This document shows positions 25,153-34,412 of a DNA stretch of 64,000 nucleotides, one piece after another (within the stretch, counting starts at the first letter, position 1; each line of letters starts with the position of its first letter). The position numbers and the translations under genes were made by a program. The notes under the pieces are model-generated. The model was not told the origin of the DNA, ran no database searches, and saw nothing but the letters and a program-made list of their open reading frames with translations. Source of the DNA: an uncultured Oscillospiraceae bacterium (GTDB taxonomy: Bacteria; Bacillota; Clostridia; Oscillospirales; Acutalibacteraceae); contig CASEMN010000007.1 in assembly GCA_949289045.1 (NCBI GenBank), forward strand, positions 40,842 through 104,841. The letters are read 5' to 3'.

Positions 25153-27132
25153 TCAGCTTACGTCGGTCATATCAATGTAAAGATGTCCGCTTTCGGCTAT
25201 GTGTTCCTTTCTGCCTGCAAGGTTATCGCCTAAAAGCAAATCGAACACCTGCGCCGTTTTCTCCGCTTCCTCCGGCTGTATCTTTATAAGACGGCGTGTT
25301 GACGGATTCATAGTTGTAAGGCTCATCATATCGGCGTCGTTTTCACCGAGTCCTTTTGAACGCTGAATTGTATATTTGTTATTGCCTATCTGATTTAAAA
25401 CATCGGTCTTTTCCCTCTCAGTATAGGCAAACCATGTTTCGCCCTTACTGTTGATTTCATAAAGAGGTGATTCCGCTATATAAACCTTGCCCTCATTTAT
25501 AAGAGTGGGCATAAGTCGGTAAATCATTGTAAGAACAAGGGTTCTTATCTGGAAGCCGTCAACGTCGGCATCGGTACAGATTATGATTTTATTCCAGCGG
25601 AGATTATCGAGACTGAATGAAGAAAGCTCTTTTGATTTGCTCTTTACTTCAACGCCGCATCCGAGAACCTTAATCAGGTCTGTGATAATATCATTTTTAA
25701 AGATTTTATCGTATTCGGACTTTAAACAGTTGAGGATTTTACCTCTTATGGGGATAATCGCCTGGAATGTGGCATCCCTCGCCTGCTTACAGGCGCCAAG
25801 AGCTGAGTCACCCTCCACTATAAACAGCTCTCTTTCGTTTATGTCCTTGCTGCGGCAGTCAACAAACTTCTGCACCCTGTTTGCAAGGTCATTGGAGCTT
25901 TGAAGTGTCTTTTTAAGATTTAATCTTGTACTCTCAGCCTTTATACGGCTTCTCATATTAATAAGTATCTGATCTGCTATTTTCTCAGCTTCCAGTCGGT
26001 TTTCGATAAAGTAAACCTCCAGCTGATGACGGAAAAAGTCTGTCATAGCCTCCTGAATGAACTTATTGTTGATAGCTTTCTTAGTCTGGTTTTCATAGGA
26101 TGTCTGAGTGGAAAGAGATGAAACTACAAGAATCAGACAGTCCTCAATATCCTGGAATGAAATTTTACTGTCGCTTTTGAGATATTTGCTGTTCTGCTTC
26201 AAATATGCGTCAACCTGGGACACAAATGCGCTTCGCACCGCTTTTTCCGGCGCTCCGCCGTATTCCAGCCAGCTTGAGTTATGATAATATTCCTTGAGCC
26301 GCTTTTTATTTGAAAAACAAAGAGCGGCGTTTATCTTGACTTTATAATCGGGCTTGTCCTCACGGTCACGTCCTACACGCTCCGTCTGCCAGAACTGAGG
26401 TGTCGAAAATGCATCCTCACCGGCAAATTCCTTTACATAATCCATTATGCCGTCTTCATAGATATACTCATAGGTATCAAAGCCCTTTGTTGTTTCATCC
26501 TTTAAGATAAAACGTACTCCTGCGTTTACTATGGACTGACGCTTTATTGTCTCCTGATAATATTCAAGGGGAACATCAATATCGGTAAACACGTTAAGGT
26601 CGGGCTTCCATCTTATGCGTGAGCCTGTATCCTTTTTGGTATACTCCTCTTTCAGAAGCTTTCCGTCCGGCTCGCCCTGTTTGAACTTCATAACATAGCG
26701 GTATCCGTCACGGTGCACCTCTGCTTCCATATACTCAGAAGCGTACTGGGTTGAGCATAGTCCCAGGCCGTTGAGTCCCAATGAAAACTCGTAGCTGCCG
26801 CCGTTATTGGTATCATATTTACCGCCGGCGTACATCTCGCAGAAAACAAGCTCCCAGTTGTAGCGGTTCTCCTTCTGGTTGAAATCCACCGGGATTCCTC
26901 GTCCGAAATCCTGCACCTCTACGGATTTATCCATATATCTTGTCACTATTATTTTATCGCCGAAGCCCTCTCTCGCCTCGTCTATGGAGTTAGACAAAAT
27001 TTCAAATATAGAGTGCTCACAGCCTTCAAGTCCATCAGAGCCAAAAATAACCGCAGGACGTTTTCTTACCCTGTCGGCGCCTTTCAGACTTGTTATATTG
27101 TCATTTCCGTATGACGCTTTTTTCTTTGCCAT
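25153..27132 (-). CDS. Type IIA topoisomerase subunit B (topoisomerase IV ParE-like), divergent
   Basis: 659 aa. The GHKL ATPase domain has ILSNSIDEAREGFGDKI and DFGRGIPVDFN; the Toprim domain has LFIVEGDSALGACKQARDAT, PIRGKILN and DADVDGFQIRTLVL. Several places differ from the usual enzyme: EGDSALG for EGDSAGG, DADVDGFQ for DADVDGSH, and GLNGLGLCS for GLHGVGASV. Catalytic acids remain. It probably supplies the ATPase of a second type II topoisomerase beside housekeeping gyrase elsewhere in the genome. Confidence 0.88.
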   Translation of the reverse strand: MAKKKASYGNDNITSLKGADRVRKRPAVIFGSDGLEGCEHSIFEILSNSIDEAREGFGDKIIVTRYMDKSVEVQDFGRGIPVDFNQKENRYNWELVFCEMYAGGKYDTNNGGSYEFSLGLNGLGLCSTQYASEYMEAEVHRDGYRYVMKFKQGEPDGKLLKEEYTKKDTGSRIRWKPDLNVFTDIDVPLEYYQETIKRQSIVNAGVRFILKDETTKGFDTYEYIYEDGIMDYVKEFAGEDAFSTPQFWQTERVGRDREDKPDYKVKINAALCFSNKKRLKEYYHNSSWLEYGGAPEKAVRSAFVSQVDAYLKQNSKYLKSDSKISFQDIEDCLILVVSSLSTQTSYENQTKKAINNKFIQEAMTDFFRHQLEVYFIENRLEAEKIADQILINMRSRIKAESTRLNLKKTLQSSNDLANRVQKFVDCRSKDINERELFIVEGDSALGACKQARDATFQAIIPIRGKILNCLKSEYDKIFKNDIITDLIKVLGCGVEVKSKSKELSSFSLDNLRWNKIIICTDADVDGFQIRTLVLTMIYRLMPTLINEGKVYIAESPLYEINSKGETWFAYTEREKTDVLNQIGNNKYTIQRSKGLGENDADMMSLTTMNPSTRRLIKIQPEEAEKTAQVFDLLLGDNLAGRKEHIAESGHLYIDMTDVS

Positions 27133-27309
27133 GGTTTTTTATGCCTCCACTGCGTAATGGTAATAATTTACACTAATCGGCGGGAAAATGTCAAGCTTAC
27201 GCCTTTATGTTACATAATATTCTGTTATTCGCCATTGTTTTATATTTGCTGAATCTTATGATTTTACTGCTGCGTCTTACCCGCACTTTGACAAACGAGT
27301 AAGTTTTAA

Positions 27310-27502
27310 CGCATGCACTTATAGCTGTTCCTTACCGTCAGTTGGTGTGCGACATGGGTGCAGGCTCAGCCTGCCGCAGGCACTTATAGTTGTTTTTACC
27401 GTCATTTGATGTGCGATATGGGTGCAGGCTCAGCCTGCCGCAGGCACTTATACTACGGTGCGCCGTATCTCAGTGTGCGTCTTATGTGCAGGTTTAACCT
27501 GC
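27310..27502 (+). repeat. Three tandem units of the 64-bp palindrome-tailed repeat
   Basis: Units at 27310-27374, 27375-27438 and 27439-27502. Tails are GCAGGCTCAGCCTGC (27360-27374 and 27424-27438) and GCAGGTTTAACCTGC (27488-27502); the third keeps the palindrome although both arms and the centre changed. Tail-to-tail period is exactly 64 bp. The array lies beyond the terminator of the DUF4364 gene, before the topoisomerase operon. The rest of the 27133-27555 gap is A/T-rich with nothing else recognised. Confidence 0.9.
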
Positions 27503-27504
27503 GC

Positions 27505-27543
27505 AAAACAATACCGGCACATTCGCCGTGCCGGCATTGTTTT
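27505..27543 (-). terminator. Terminator of the cysE-cysS-DUF4364 unit
   Basis: A 16-bp stem with one mismatch built from AAAACAATACCGGCAC and GTGCCGGCATTGTTTT around a 7-nt loop, just after the DUF4364 stop. On the minus strand the 3' arm ends in TTTT. Confidence 0.85.
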
Positions 27544-27555
27544 AAGTGATTTATT

Positions 27556-28098
27556 TTATTTATCAGTAAACATCTCGATTATTCCCTCATATATCTTTGC
27601 GGGATTTTCGAGGAATTTCTTCTTGAGCTTCTCAACCTGAAGAGTATCCCCCACAAAGAGGGTGAGCTTCATAAGCTCTTCATCGGTATCGAGAACCTTA
27701 AAAGTAACATTATATCCGTTCTCGGTCTTTTCGGTCTCCACCTTATTCTCTTTCTCGCGCTGATTTCTTACAAGCAGCTTTATTGTGGAGTTTACCGTCT
27801 TTTCCCTTACGCTTTTGGGTATATCAAGCTCCAAAAGCTCTGCCGCTCTGCGTCCGCTTTCAGTTATAAACAGGGTTTCGTCCTTTTCTTCAACATTCCC
27901 TGTCTTTATCAGCTCGGAAATGGCGTCGTTTACCATAAAGTAATTGGCTACCTCTTCCTTTTGCAGAACCTCGTTTATCTGACCCTTGGTAAGCCCGGTT
28001 TTTACATTTTTCAAAAGATAGCAAATGAGTATTTTTATCTCAACAATATCTCTGAGTCCGCCGGGCTTGATTCCGCTGTCAAAAATATTATTCTCCAT
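27556..28098 (-). CDS. DUF4364 family protein
   Basis: 180 aa. The start IKPGGLRDIVEIKILICYLL followed by KGQINEVLQKEEVANYF is the DUF4364 (PF14277) pattern; the fold looks like a winged helix at residues 15-80, with a second domain of unknown role. It occurs widely in Firmicutes. Here it follows cysS by 24 bp, so it is probably in the T-box-controlled unit. Function unknown; DNA binding is possible. Confidence 0.85.
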   Translation of the reverse strand: MENNIFDSGIKPGGLRDIVEIKILICYLLKNVKTGLTKGQINEVLQKEEVANYFMVNDAISELIKTGNVEEKDETLFITESGRRAAELLELDIPKSVREKTVNSTIKLLVRNQREKENKVETEKTENGYNVTFKVLDTDEELMKLTLFVGDTLQVEKLKKKFLENPAKIYEGIIEMFTDK

Positions 28099-28122
28099 TA
28101 ATTTCTGCCTCCGTTACGGGAA

Positions 28123-29517
28123 TTATTCTCTGTGCCATTTAACTCCCTCAGCGGTATCCTCGAGAACAATGCCCTGTGCTTTAAGCTCATCCCTAATTCT
28201 GTCTGCCTCAGCCCAGTTTTTATCCTTACGAGCCTGTGTGCGCTTTTCGATAAGTGCTTCAATTTCGGCATCGATATCCTTTGACTTTCTGTTATAGAGA
28301 AGTCCCAATACTCCGCAAAGCTCATCAAATGCCTTTGATGCATACTCGCAAAGTTCCTTTGATCCGCTGCCGATAACGTTTGTATTGATATTCTTTACAA
28401 GCTCAAAAAGTGCGCCCAATGCATCGGCGGTATTAAGGTCGTCATCCATTGCGGCGATGAATTTATCACGCTTTGCATCGATTTCTGCCTTGATCTCAGC
28501 TGCATTTTCAGCCACTGTATCCCCTGCATTTTCCAGAGCAAAGTCAAGGCTCTCGCTGCAGTTATAAAGTCTTGTAAGAGATGCTTTGCACTGCTCGATA
28601 ATATCGGTGCTGTAATTTATGGGGCTGCGGTACTGAGAGGAAATCATAAGATATCTGATGGGCTCATAGCCGTATTTCTCAGCAACATCTCTTACTGTGA
28701 AGAAATTACCCAGTGACTTTGACATTTTTACGTTATCAACATTGATATATCCGTTATGCATCCAGTAATTTGCAAAGGGAACGCCGTTGCAGCATTCGCT
28801 CTGTGCAATCTCGTTTTCGTGGTGGGGGAAGATAAGATCCTGACCGCCGCAGTGAATATCGATAGTCTTGCCCAAATATCTGCGAACCATTGCGGAGCAC
28901 TCAATGTGCCAGCCGGGACGACCCTTGCCCCAGGGTGATTCCCAATAGGGCTCGCCGGGTTTAGCTGCTTTCCAGAGAGCGAAGTCCATAGGCTCCTTTT
29001 TAAGCTCGCCTACATTGATTCTTGCGCCTGCCTCCAAATCTTCAAGGGGCTGATGTGAAAGCTTGCCGTATTCGCTGAACTTTGAGGGGCTGAAATATAC
29101 GTCGCCGTCAACGGCATAGGCATATCCTTTTTCCTCAAGGGTCTTGATGATGTCGATAATCTCGTCGATGTTCTCAGTTGCCTTGGGATGAACGGTAGCC
29201 TCACGGATGTTCATGCCCTTTGCATCGGTCCAGAACTCCTTGATATATTTTTCGGAAACCTCTTTAAAGGAAATTCCCTCTTCATTTGCTCTTCTGATAA
29301 TCTTATCATCAATATCGGTAAAGTTCTGAACAAACTTTACTTTAAGTCCTCTGTACTCCATATATCTACGCATTACGTCAAAAACGCAGAGAGGACGTGC
29401 GTTACCGATATGGATGAAATTATAAACAGTGGGGCCGCAGGCGTAAATTGAAACCTCGCCCTCCTTTATAGTCTTAAGCTCTTCTTTCTGTCTTGTAAGA
29501 GTATTAAAGATTTTCAT
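28123..29517 (-). CDS. cysS: Cysteinyl-tRNA synthetase
   Basis: 464 aa, normal length. The class I signatures are present: [20 protein letters not shown] (HIGH) near residue 32 and VKMSKSLGN near 265. Zn ligands include Cys28 (YACGPTVYN), ECSA and the [18 protein letters not shown] stretch. It charges tRNA-Cys in the cytosol. The start overlaps the end of cysE by 14 bp, with GGAGG upstream, so it shares the Cys T-box leader. Confidence 0.96.
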   Translation of the reverse strand: MKIFNTLTRQKEELKTIKEGEVSIYACGPTVYNFIHIGNARPLCVFDVMRRYMEYRGLKVKFVQNFTDIDDKIIRRANEEGISFKEVSEKYIKEFWTDAKGMNIREATVHPKATENIDEIIDIIKTLEEKGYAYAVDGDVYFSPSKFSEYGKLSHQPLEDLEAGARINVGELKKEPMDFALWKAAKPGEPYWESPWGKGRPGWHIECSAMVRRYLGKTIDIHCGGQDLIFPHHENEIAQSECCNGVPFANYWMHNGYINVDNVKMSKSLGNFFTVRDVAEKYGYEPIRYLMISSQYRSPINYSTDIIEQCKASLTRLYNCSESLDFALENAGDTVAENAAEIKAEIDAKRDKFIAAMDDDLNTADALGALFELVKNINTNVIGSGSKELCEYASKAFDELCGVLGLLYNRKSKDIDAEIEALIEKRTQARKDKNWAEADRIRDELKAQGIVLEDTAEGVKWHRE

Positions 29518-30169
29518 TTTTTTCTTCCTCCAGTTTTGCTATTTCTCTTTCGAGTCTTTCTATATGCATCTTCATAAGGCACATTTCCTGAGCGACGGGA
29601 TCGGGAATATGAACCTGATCGAGGCAATCAATGCGCTTTCCGTTACGTTTTACCACCCTTGCGGGAACACCAGTTGCGGTGCTGTTAGGGGGAATTTCTT
29701 CCAGCACCACGGCTCCTGCGGCGATATTTGTATTATCGCCTACTTTAAATGGTCCAAGCACCTTGGCTCCGGCGCCAATAAGCACGTTGTTGCCTATAGT
29801 CGGATGACGCTTACCGGTATCCTTACCGGTTCCACCTAAGGTCACACCCTGATAAATCATTACATCGTCGCCGATTTCCGTTGTCTCTCCTATGACGACT
29901 CCCGTTCCGTGGTCAATAAACAGTCTCCTGCCTATTGTTGCCGCCGGATGTATTTCTATTCCGGTCTTTCTTGCGGCACGCTGGGAAATCCATCTGGCTA
30001 TGAAAAAACAGCGGTGATGGTAAAACCAGTTTGCCCTTCTGTGCATCCTTATAGCTTTCAGACCGGGATAGAGAAAAAATATCTCAAGGCTGCTTCTTGC
30101 CGCCGGGTCACGTTCCTTGAAGCACTGTATATCCTCTCTGAGCCTTTGAAACAAACTATCCACCTCCAT
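29504..30169 (-). CDS. cysE: Serine O-acetyltransferase
   Basis: 221 aa from the ATG at 30169 that follows the T-box terminator; a TTG at 30154 with GGAGG 8 nt before it would give the usual family start (L/MFQRLREDIQCF) and may be the real one. It has the N-terminal SATase helices (ERDPAARSSLEIFFLYPGLK) and the left-handed beta-helix hexapeptides with GIEIHPAATIGRRLFIDHGT and VGDNTNIAAGAVVLEEIP. It makes O-acetylserine for cysteine synthesis. An in-frame upstream start at 30220 is inside the T-box and not real. Confidence 0.93.
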   Translation of the reverse strand: MEVDSLFQRLREDIQCFKERDPAARSSLEIFFLYPGLKAIRMHRRANWFYHHRCFFIARWISQRAARKTGIEIHPAATIGRRLFIDHGTGVVIGETTEIGDDVMIYQGVTLGGTGKDTGKRHPTIGNNVLIGAGAKVLGPFKVGDNTNIAAGAVVLEEIPPNSTATGVPARVVKRNGKRIDCLDQVHIPDPVAQEMCLMKMHIERLEREIAKLEEEKNENL

Positions 30170-30171
30170 AA

Positions 30172-30414
30172 AAAAACTCCGTTGCCCTTTAGCAACGGAG
30201 GCGAAAAAACGCGGTTCCACTCCTGTTTATAACTCTTACGGCCTGTAACGGTGCCTGCCGCACAGAGATACTCGAAAAATCTTTCCCCCTGCGTGCTGAC
30301 GGGTGCATTTCACCGTCCCAGCATAAGGCGCTTTTCAGCTTCCGCACCCTCTCTTGTATGCCGTAAAACGGTTACTTCTCCCGGTAATCGCATTTATCTT
30401 TTCCTTATATTATA
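30172..30414 (-). promoter_or_regulatory. T-box leader (cysteine) controlling cysE-cysS, with promoter
   Basis: A -10 TATAAT lies at 30409-30414. The transcript then has the AGAGAGGG stem-I motif (about 30345-30352), a candidate UGC (Cys) specifier at 30305-30307 in GAAAUGCACC, the T-box core GAGTGGAACCGCG (30210-30222) and a terminator stem CTCCGTTGC/GCAACGGAG (30177-30200) followed by seven T. Uncharged tRNA-Cys would favour antitermination. The 3' arm of the terminator offers the GGAG closest to the cysE ATG. Confidence 0.9.
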
Positions 30415-30449
30415 CTCCAAAGGTGAAAAAATTGCACCTGTTTTTTCTC

Positions 30450-31016
30450 TTACATTGTAACGTCAATCTGACGGCTGATATCAACAGCGTATTTGATGCC
30501 GGATATTACAGTGAGAATTGCTGTTATCCAGAGCAGGAAGTTTGAGAAGAATGAAAGATTGAAGCCTGCCGGAAGTATTCCCAAAGTAATAGCCTCTCCT
30601 GCAACAAGAATTACAACAATTGAAACCATCTGGCTCATTGTCTTTGCCTTGCCCCAGAAGTTTGCGGCAACGACAATTCCCTGGGCAGAAGCGACAAGTC
30701 TCAAAGAGGTTACGACAAACTCTCTTGTAAGGACTATCATTACAATCCAGATATTGCATATGCCCATCTGCATAAATCCAAGAAAAGCTGCCGTTGTAAG
30801 CATTTTATCAGCAACGGGGTCAAGAAGCTTGCCGAAAACGGTAATCTGATTATTTTTTCTTGCAAGCTTGCCGTCAATAAAATCAGTTATGGCAGCTATG
30901 CTGAAAAGTACAAGGCCAAAAAGATAGTTATGGGGAATTGCTTCAATTATTAGCGCCGCAAGAAAAAACGGCGTTAATATCATTCTTAAAACTGTAAGTT
31001 TGTTTGGTGTGTTCAT
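30450..31016 (-). CDS. pgsA: CDP-diacylglycerol-glycerol-3-phosphate 3-phosphatidyltransferase
   Basis: 188 aa membrane enzyme of the CDP-alcohol phosphotransferase family. The motif reads DFIDGKLARKNNQITVFGKL followed by LDPVADK, so all the conserved Asp residues are in place. It makes phosphatidylglycerophosphate. The ATG has GGAGGG upstream and is 18 bp after rimO, in the common recA-recX-rimO-pgsA arrangement. Confidence 0.95.
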   Translation of the reverse strand: MNTPNKLTVLRMILTPFFLAALIIEAIPHNYLFGLVLFSIAAITDFIDGKLARKNNQITVFGKLLDPVADKMLTTAAFLGFMQMGICNIWIVMIVLTREFVVTSLRLVASAQGIVVAANFWGKAKTMSQMVSIVVILVAGEAITLGILPAGFNLSFFSNFLLWITAILTVISGIKYAVDISRQIDVTM

Positions 31017-31033
31017 CTGTTACCCTCCGAATT

Positions 31034-32377
31034 TTATAAAGCCTCGCCTATCAGGTCATAATCTGAAACGTCGAAAATCTTTACCTTTACAAAGTCGCCG
31101 TCATTAAGCTCTTCCTTACTGGTAAAGCTTACCGATGCGTCTACATCCGGTGCATCCATATAGGATCTTCCGTAGTAGCTGTCGGTATATCCGTCGTATC
31201 CCTCTACAAGAACATCCAATGTCTTTCCGATACATTCATTGTTCTTACATTCAACTATACCATATTGATCCTGCATAATCAACTCTGCACGATGTTTTTT
31301 TACATCCTCGTCAACCTGATCGGGAAGCTCTGCCGCCTTTGTGCCCTCTTCCGCAGAATAGGCAAAGCAGCCCAGACGCTCAAACTCAATCTCATTTATA
31401 AATTCGGCAAGGTCTTCAAATTCCTCTTCTCCCTCACCGGGGAAGCCTGTTATAAATGTTGTTCTGATTACAACATCGGGGATTTTTTCCCTTATCTTAT
31501 TTATAAGAGCCGTAAGGGATTCTCTGTCCCCGGTTCTGTTCATGGCGGAAAGAATCTTTCCGTTACAGTGCTGGAGGGGCAGATCTATATAATTAAGTAT
31601 CTTTTCATTTTCCGCAATTGTCTCAAGAAGCTCATCGGTAATACGGTCGGGATAGCAGTAGAGAAGTCTTATCCACACAAGGGACTCAATCTTGCAAAGC
31701 TCCTTTAAAAGGTCGCAGAGCCTGTTTTCTCCATAGAGATCCTCGCCGTAGCGTGTGGTATCCTGAGCTACAACCACAAGCTCTTTAACTCCGTTTTCTG
31801 CAAGGGTTTTTGCTTCTTCCACAATGCTCTCGATTGTTCTGCTTCTGAAAGGTCCTCTGATTGAGGGAATTGCACAGTAAGTGCAACAGTTTGAGCAGCC
31901 CTCGGAGATTTTTATATAAGCAGTATAAGGGGGTGTTGTAAGGATTCTCTCGCCCTCAAGGGGAAGCTCCTTTTTGGGAGGATATTCGCTTACCTCTTCC
32001 TCCTCAAAAACTCTGTCGAGAATATCGCCGATATCCTTATTGGCGCCGATTCCAACAACGGCGTCAACTTCGGGAATTTCCTTTTTGATTTCGTCACGGT
32101 ATCTTTCAGCAAGGCACCCTGTAACTACAACGTGCTTTACACTGCCCTCGCCTTTAAGCTCCGTCATTTCAAGAATTGTATCTATTGCCTCCTGCTTTGC
32201 ATCGGCAATAAATCCGCAGGTGTTGACTATAACCGCATCTGCTTCAAATGCGTCGTCAACAATTTCATACTTCTCTGATATTTTGGAAAGCATTATTTCG
32301 GCATCAACCTGATTTTTGGGGCAGCCCAGTGAAATCATGCCAACCTTTTTCTTTTCTTCATGATGACTTTTACTCAT
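31034..32377 (-). CDS. rimO: Ribosomal protein S12 methylthiotransferase RimO
   Basis: 447 aa radical-SAM enzyme. The N-terminal domain has GMISLGCPKNQVDAEIMLSK and NTCGFI and VVTGCLAERY for the auxiliary cluster. The radical-SAM motif is CSNCCTYCAIPSIRGPFRSR with CxxxCxxC. A C-terminal TRAM domain follows. It adds a methylthio group to Asp88 of S12. RimO rather than MiaB is favoured by SLGCPKNQVD and gene context. Confidence 0.95.
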   Translation of the reverse strand: MSKSHHEEKKKVGMISLGCPKNQVDAEIMLSKISEKYEIVDDAFEADAVIVNTCGFIADAKQEAIDTILEMTELKGEGSVKHVVVTGCLAERYRDEIKKEIPEVDAVVGIGANKDIGDILDRVFEEEEVSEYPPKKELPLEGERILTTPPYTAYIKISEGCSNCCTYCAIPSIRGPFRSRTIESIVEEAKTLAENGVKELVVVAQDTTRYGEDLYGENRLCDLLKELCKIESLVWIRLLYCYPDRITDELLETIAENEKILNYIDLPLQHCNGKILSAMNRTGDRESLTALINKIREKIPDVVIRTTFITGFPGEGEEEFEDLAEFINEIEFERLGCFAYSAEEGTKAAELPDQVDEDVKKHRAELIMQDQYGIVECKNNECIGKTLDVLVEGYDGYTDSYYGRSYMDAPDVDASVSFTSKEELNDGDFVKVKIFDVSDYDLIGEAL

Positions 32378-32380
32378 AAT

Positions 32381-33004
32381 TTAATCCTCGCAATAAAAAT
32401 CAATATCCTGCGCACATTCGCTCATTGCGCTTCTTATATCTGAATAGCTGTAACCAAGACGAACAAGGGCTGAAAACACTCTTTTTCGGCCCTTTTCATC
32501 TGTCAAACTATTATAATACTTTTTTCTTATGAGCGCAACAGCGGACATTTTTTCATCACCCTGAAGATTCTCGAGAGTACGCTCTATAATATCGCTGTCA
32601 ATACCGCGGCGGTAAAGCTGATTTTTTATGCCTTTTTTGCCCATACCCTTGGACTGCTGATAATATTCAGCCATTTTTATAGCATAGGCTTTATCGTCAA
32701 TAAGACTCAGCTCCTCTACTCGCTCCATAACCTGTGCGGCAACTTCCGGAGAAATTTTTTCGCACAGCTTGCGGTTAAGCTCAGCGGATGAATAATCCCG
32801 CCTTGAAAGCAAATCTATTGCCTTATTCATTCCGAAACGATAATCGGCTCGCTCTTTAAACTCACTAAACTCTTCATCGGATATCTTGGCCCCGGACTTC
32901 ATTCCGCTGGTAAACCAGAACTCGTCATCAGTTGTAAAAACATACTCACCGTCAATCAGAATATGTATTTTTTTACCCTTTCCCTTTTGTGCGGTAAGTA
33001 TCAA
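32381..33004 (-). CDS. recX: RecX family regulator of RecA
   Basis: 207 aa, rich in helices, with three RecX repeats: AIDLLSRRDYSSAELNRKLC, the GMGKKGIKNQLYRRGID segment and VFSALVRLGYSYSDIRSAM. It inhibits or remodels RecA filaments. The start is TTG at 33004, only 2 nt after the recA stop and behind GAGG, so expression is coupled to recA. Confidence 0.92.
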   Translation of the reverse strand: MILTAQKGKGKKIHILIDGEYVFTTDDEFWFTSGMKSGAKISDEEFSEFKERADYRFGMNKAIDLLSRRDYSSAELNRKLCEKISPEVAAQVMERVEELSLIDDKAYAIKMAEYYQQSKGMGKKGIKNQLYRRGIDSDIIERTLENLQGDEKMSAVALIRKKYYNSLTDEKGRKRVFSALVRLGYSYSDIRSAMSECAQDIDFYCED

Positions 33005-33006
33005 AA

Positions 33007-34149
33007 TCAGTCATCCTCGTCAACGATTATATCAAGCTTTGCCCTTGCTGCCGCTCTGCTTATGGGCTTTGCCTTTGCTGTTTCAGCCTTTGCAGCAGGT
33101 TCTGTTGCTTCTGCCACAGCTGCCTTTCGTGCTGCTACACCTGTTTTATCCACTGTAAAATCATCGGGCTTCATGGCAGCTGTAAGCTTTTCTTTAATCT
33201 CCTCCATCATCTCAGGCTTTGAGCGGAGAAGCTCTTTTACATTATCTCTGCCCTGACCAAGACGCATTTCATTATAGGAGAACCATGCGCCGCTCTTATT
33301 TATAATATTGTATTTAACTGCAAGGTCGAGAATTTCGCCTTCCTTTGAAATTCCTCTGCCGTACATAATGTCAAACTCTGCATCCTTAAAAGGCGGAGCA
33401 ACCTTATTTTTAACGATTTTTGCCCTTGTTCTTGAACCTACAAACTCATTGCCCGTAGCTTTGAGCTGTTCGATTTTTCTTACGTCAATACGCATTGAAG
33501 CGTAGAATTTAAGGGCACGTCCGCCGGTGGTTGTCTCAGGGTTACCATAGACAACGCCGATTTTTTCACGGAGCTGGTTGATAAAGATTACAAGACAGTT
33601 TGACTTTGCAATGGCACCTGCAAGCTTTCTGAGAGCCTGAGACATAAGTCTTGCCTGAAGTCCCACATGGGAATCACCCATATCGCCTTCAATTTCTGCT
33701 CTCGGAACAAGGGCTGCAACAGAGTCAACTACAAGCACGTCAATAGCTCCTGAACGTGCAAGAGCCTCTGTAATCTCCAGAGCCTGCTCGCCGTTATCGG
33801 GCTGGGAGACAAGAAGCGACTCAACATCAACGCCCAAATTTGCGGCATAGTGAGGATCGAGAGCATGCTCTGCGTCAACGAAAGCCGCTTCTCCCCCAAG
33901 CTTCTGAGCCTCTGCCACAACGTGGAGAGCAAGAGTTGTTTTACCTGAAGATTCGGGACCGTATATTTCGATAATTCTTCCTCTAGGAAGTCCGCCTATT
34001 CCCGTTGCGGCGTCAAGGGCAATTGAACCCGTTGAAATAGCCTCAACATTCATTGCTTTATTCTGTCCAAGGCGCATTACCGCACCTTTACCATACTGTT
34101 TTTCAATCTGGCTCAGCGCCGTTTCAAGTGCTTTCTTTTTGTCGAGCAT
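33007..34149 (-). CDS. recA: Recombinase RecA
   Basis: 380 aa. Walker [21 protein letters not shown], Walker B region [10 protein letters not shown], the L2-loop [20 protein letters not shown] and [14 protein letters not shown] are all intact. The C-terminal tail is longer and Ala-rich (residues about 340-370), ending in acidic residues. It performs strand exchange and LexA co-cleavage. It leads the operon recA-recX-rimO-pgsA behind an SOS-type promoter. Confidence 0.97.
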   Translation of the reverse strand: MLDKKKALETALSQIEKQYGKGAVMRLGQNKAMNVEAISTGSIALDAATGIGGLPRGRIIEIYGPESSGKTTLALHVVAEAQKLGGEAAFVDAEHALDPHYAANLGVDVESLLVSQPDNGEQALEITEALARSGAIDVLVVDSVAALVPRAEIEGDMGDSHVGLQARLMSQALRKLAGAIAKSNCLVIFINQLREKIGVVYGNPETTTGGRALKFYASMRIDVRKIEQLKATGNEFVGSRTRAKIVKNKVAPPFKDAEFDIMYGRGISKEGEILDLAVKYNIINKSGAWFSYNEMRLGQGRDNVKELLRSKPEMMEEIKEKLTAAMKPDDFTVDKTGVAARKAAVAEATEPAAKAETAKAKPISRAAARAKLDIIVDEDD

Positions 34150-34172
34150 ATATAATCCTCCAAAACTTTAAA

Positions 34173-34228
34173 GTACAAATGTTCGATAATCTGTGTTTTA
34201 TTATAGACTAATGCAGAAAAAAAATCAA
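34173..34228 (-). promoter_or_regulatory. recA promoter with LexA-type SOS box
   Basis: On the minus strand TTGATT (34223-34228), 17 bp and TATAAT (34200-34205). Just downstream CGAACATTTGTAC (34173-34185) matches the Gram-positive LexA box CGAACRNRYGTTC except for one base in the right half. Confidence 0.75.
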
Positions 34229-34261
34229 CATATTACTGAAAATAATATAGTTTTATTTTAT

Positions 34262-34293
34262 ATAGTGGATTTACGCAATAGTGGATTTACGCA
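34262..34293. repeat. Tandem 16-bp direct repeat
   Basis: ATAGTGGATTTACGCA occurs twice back to back, without a mismatch, between recA and the nucleoside phosphorylase gene. It may be a regulator site for the plus-strand gene or a slippage duplication. Confidence 0.85.
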
Positions 34294-34412
34294 GAGTTTA
34301 ATGGGTTTTGGCTTGATGTAAGGGTGTACGAGTGGTAAAATCAAGGAGAAAAGCATAAAAAGGGGATAAAATTTAGTCACTACGGTGAATGATTTATCAA
34401 GGAGCTAAGCTT

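Noticed and set aside
27310..27502. CRISPR-like array
   Set aside because: The units are whole 64-bp repeats without unique spacers, and no cas genes are near.
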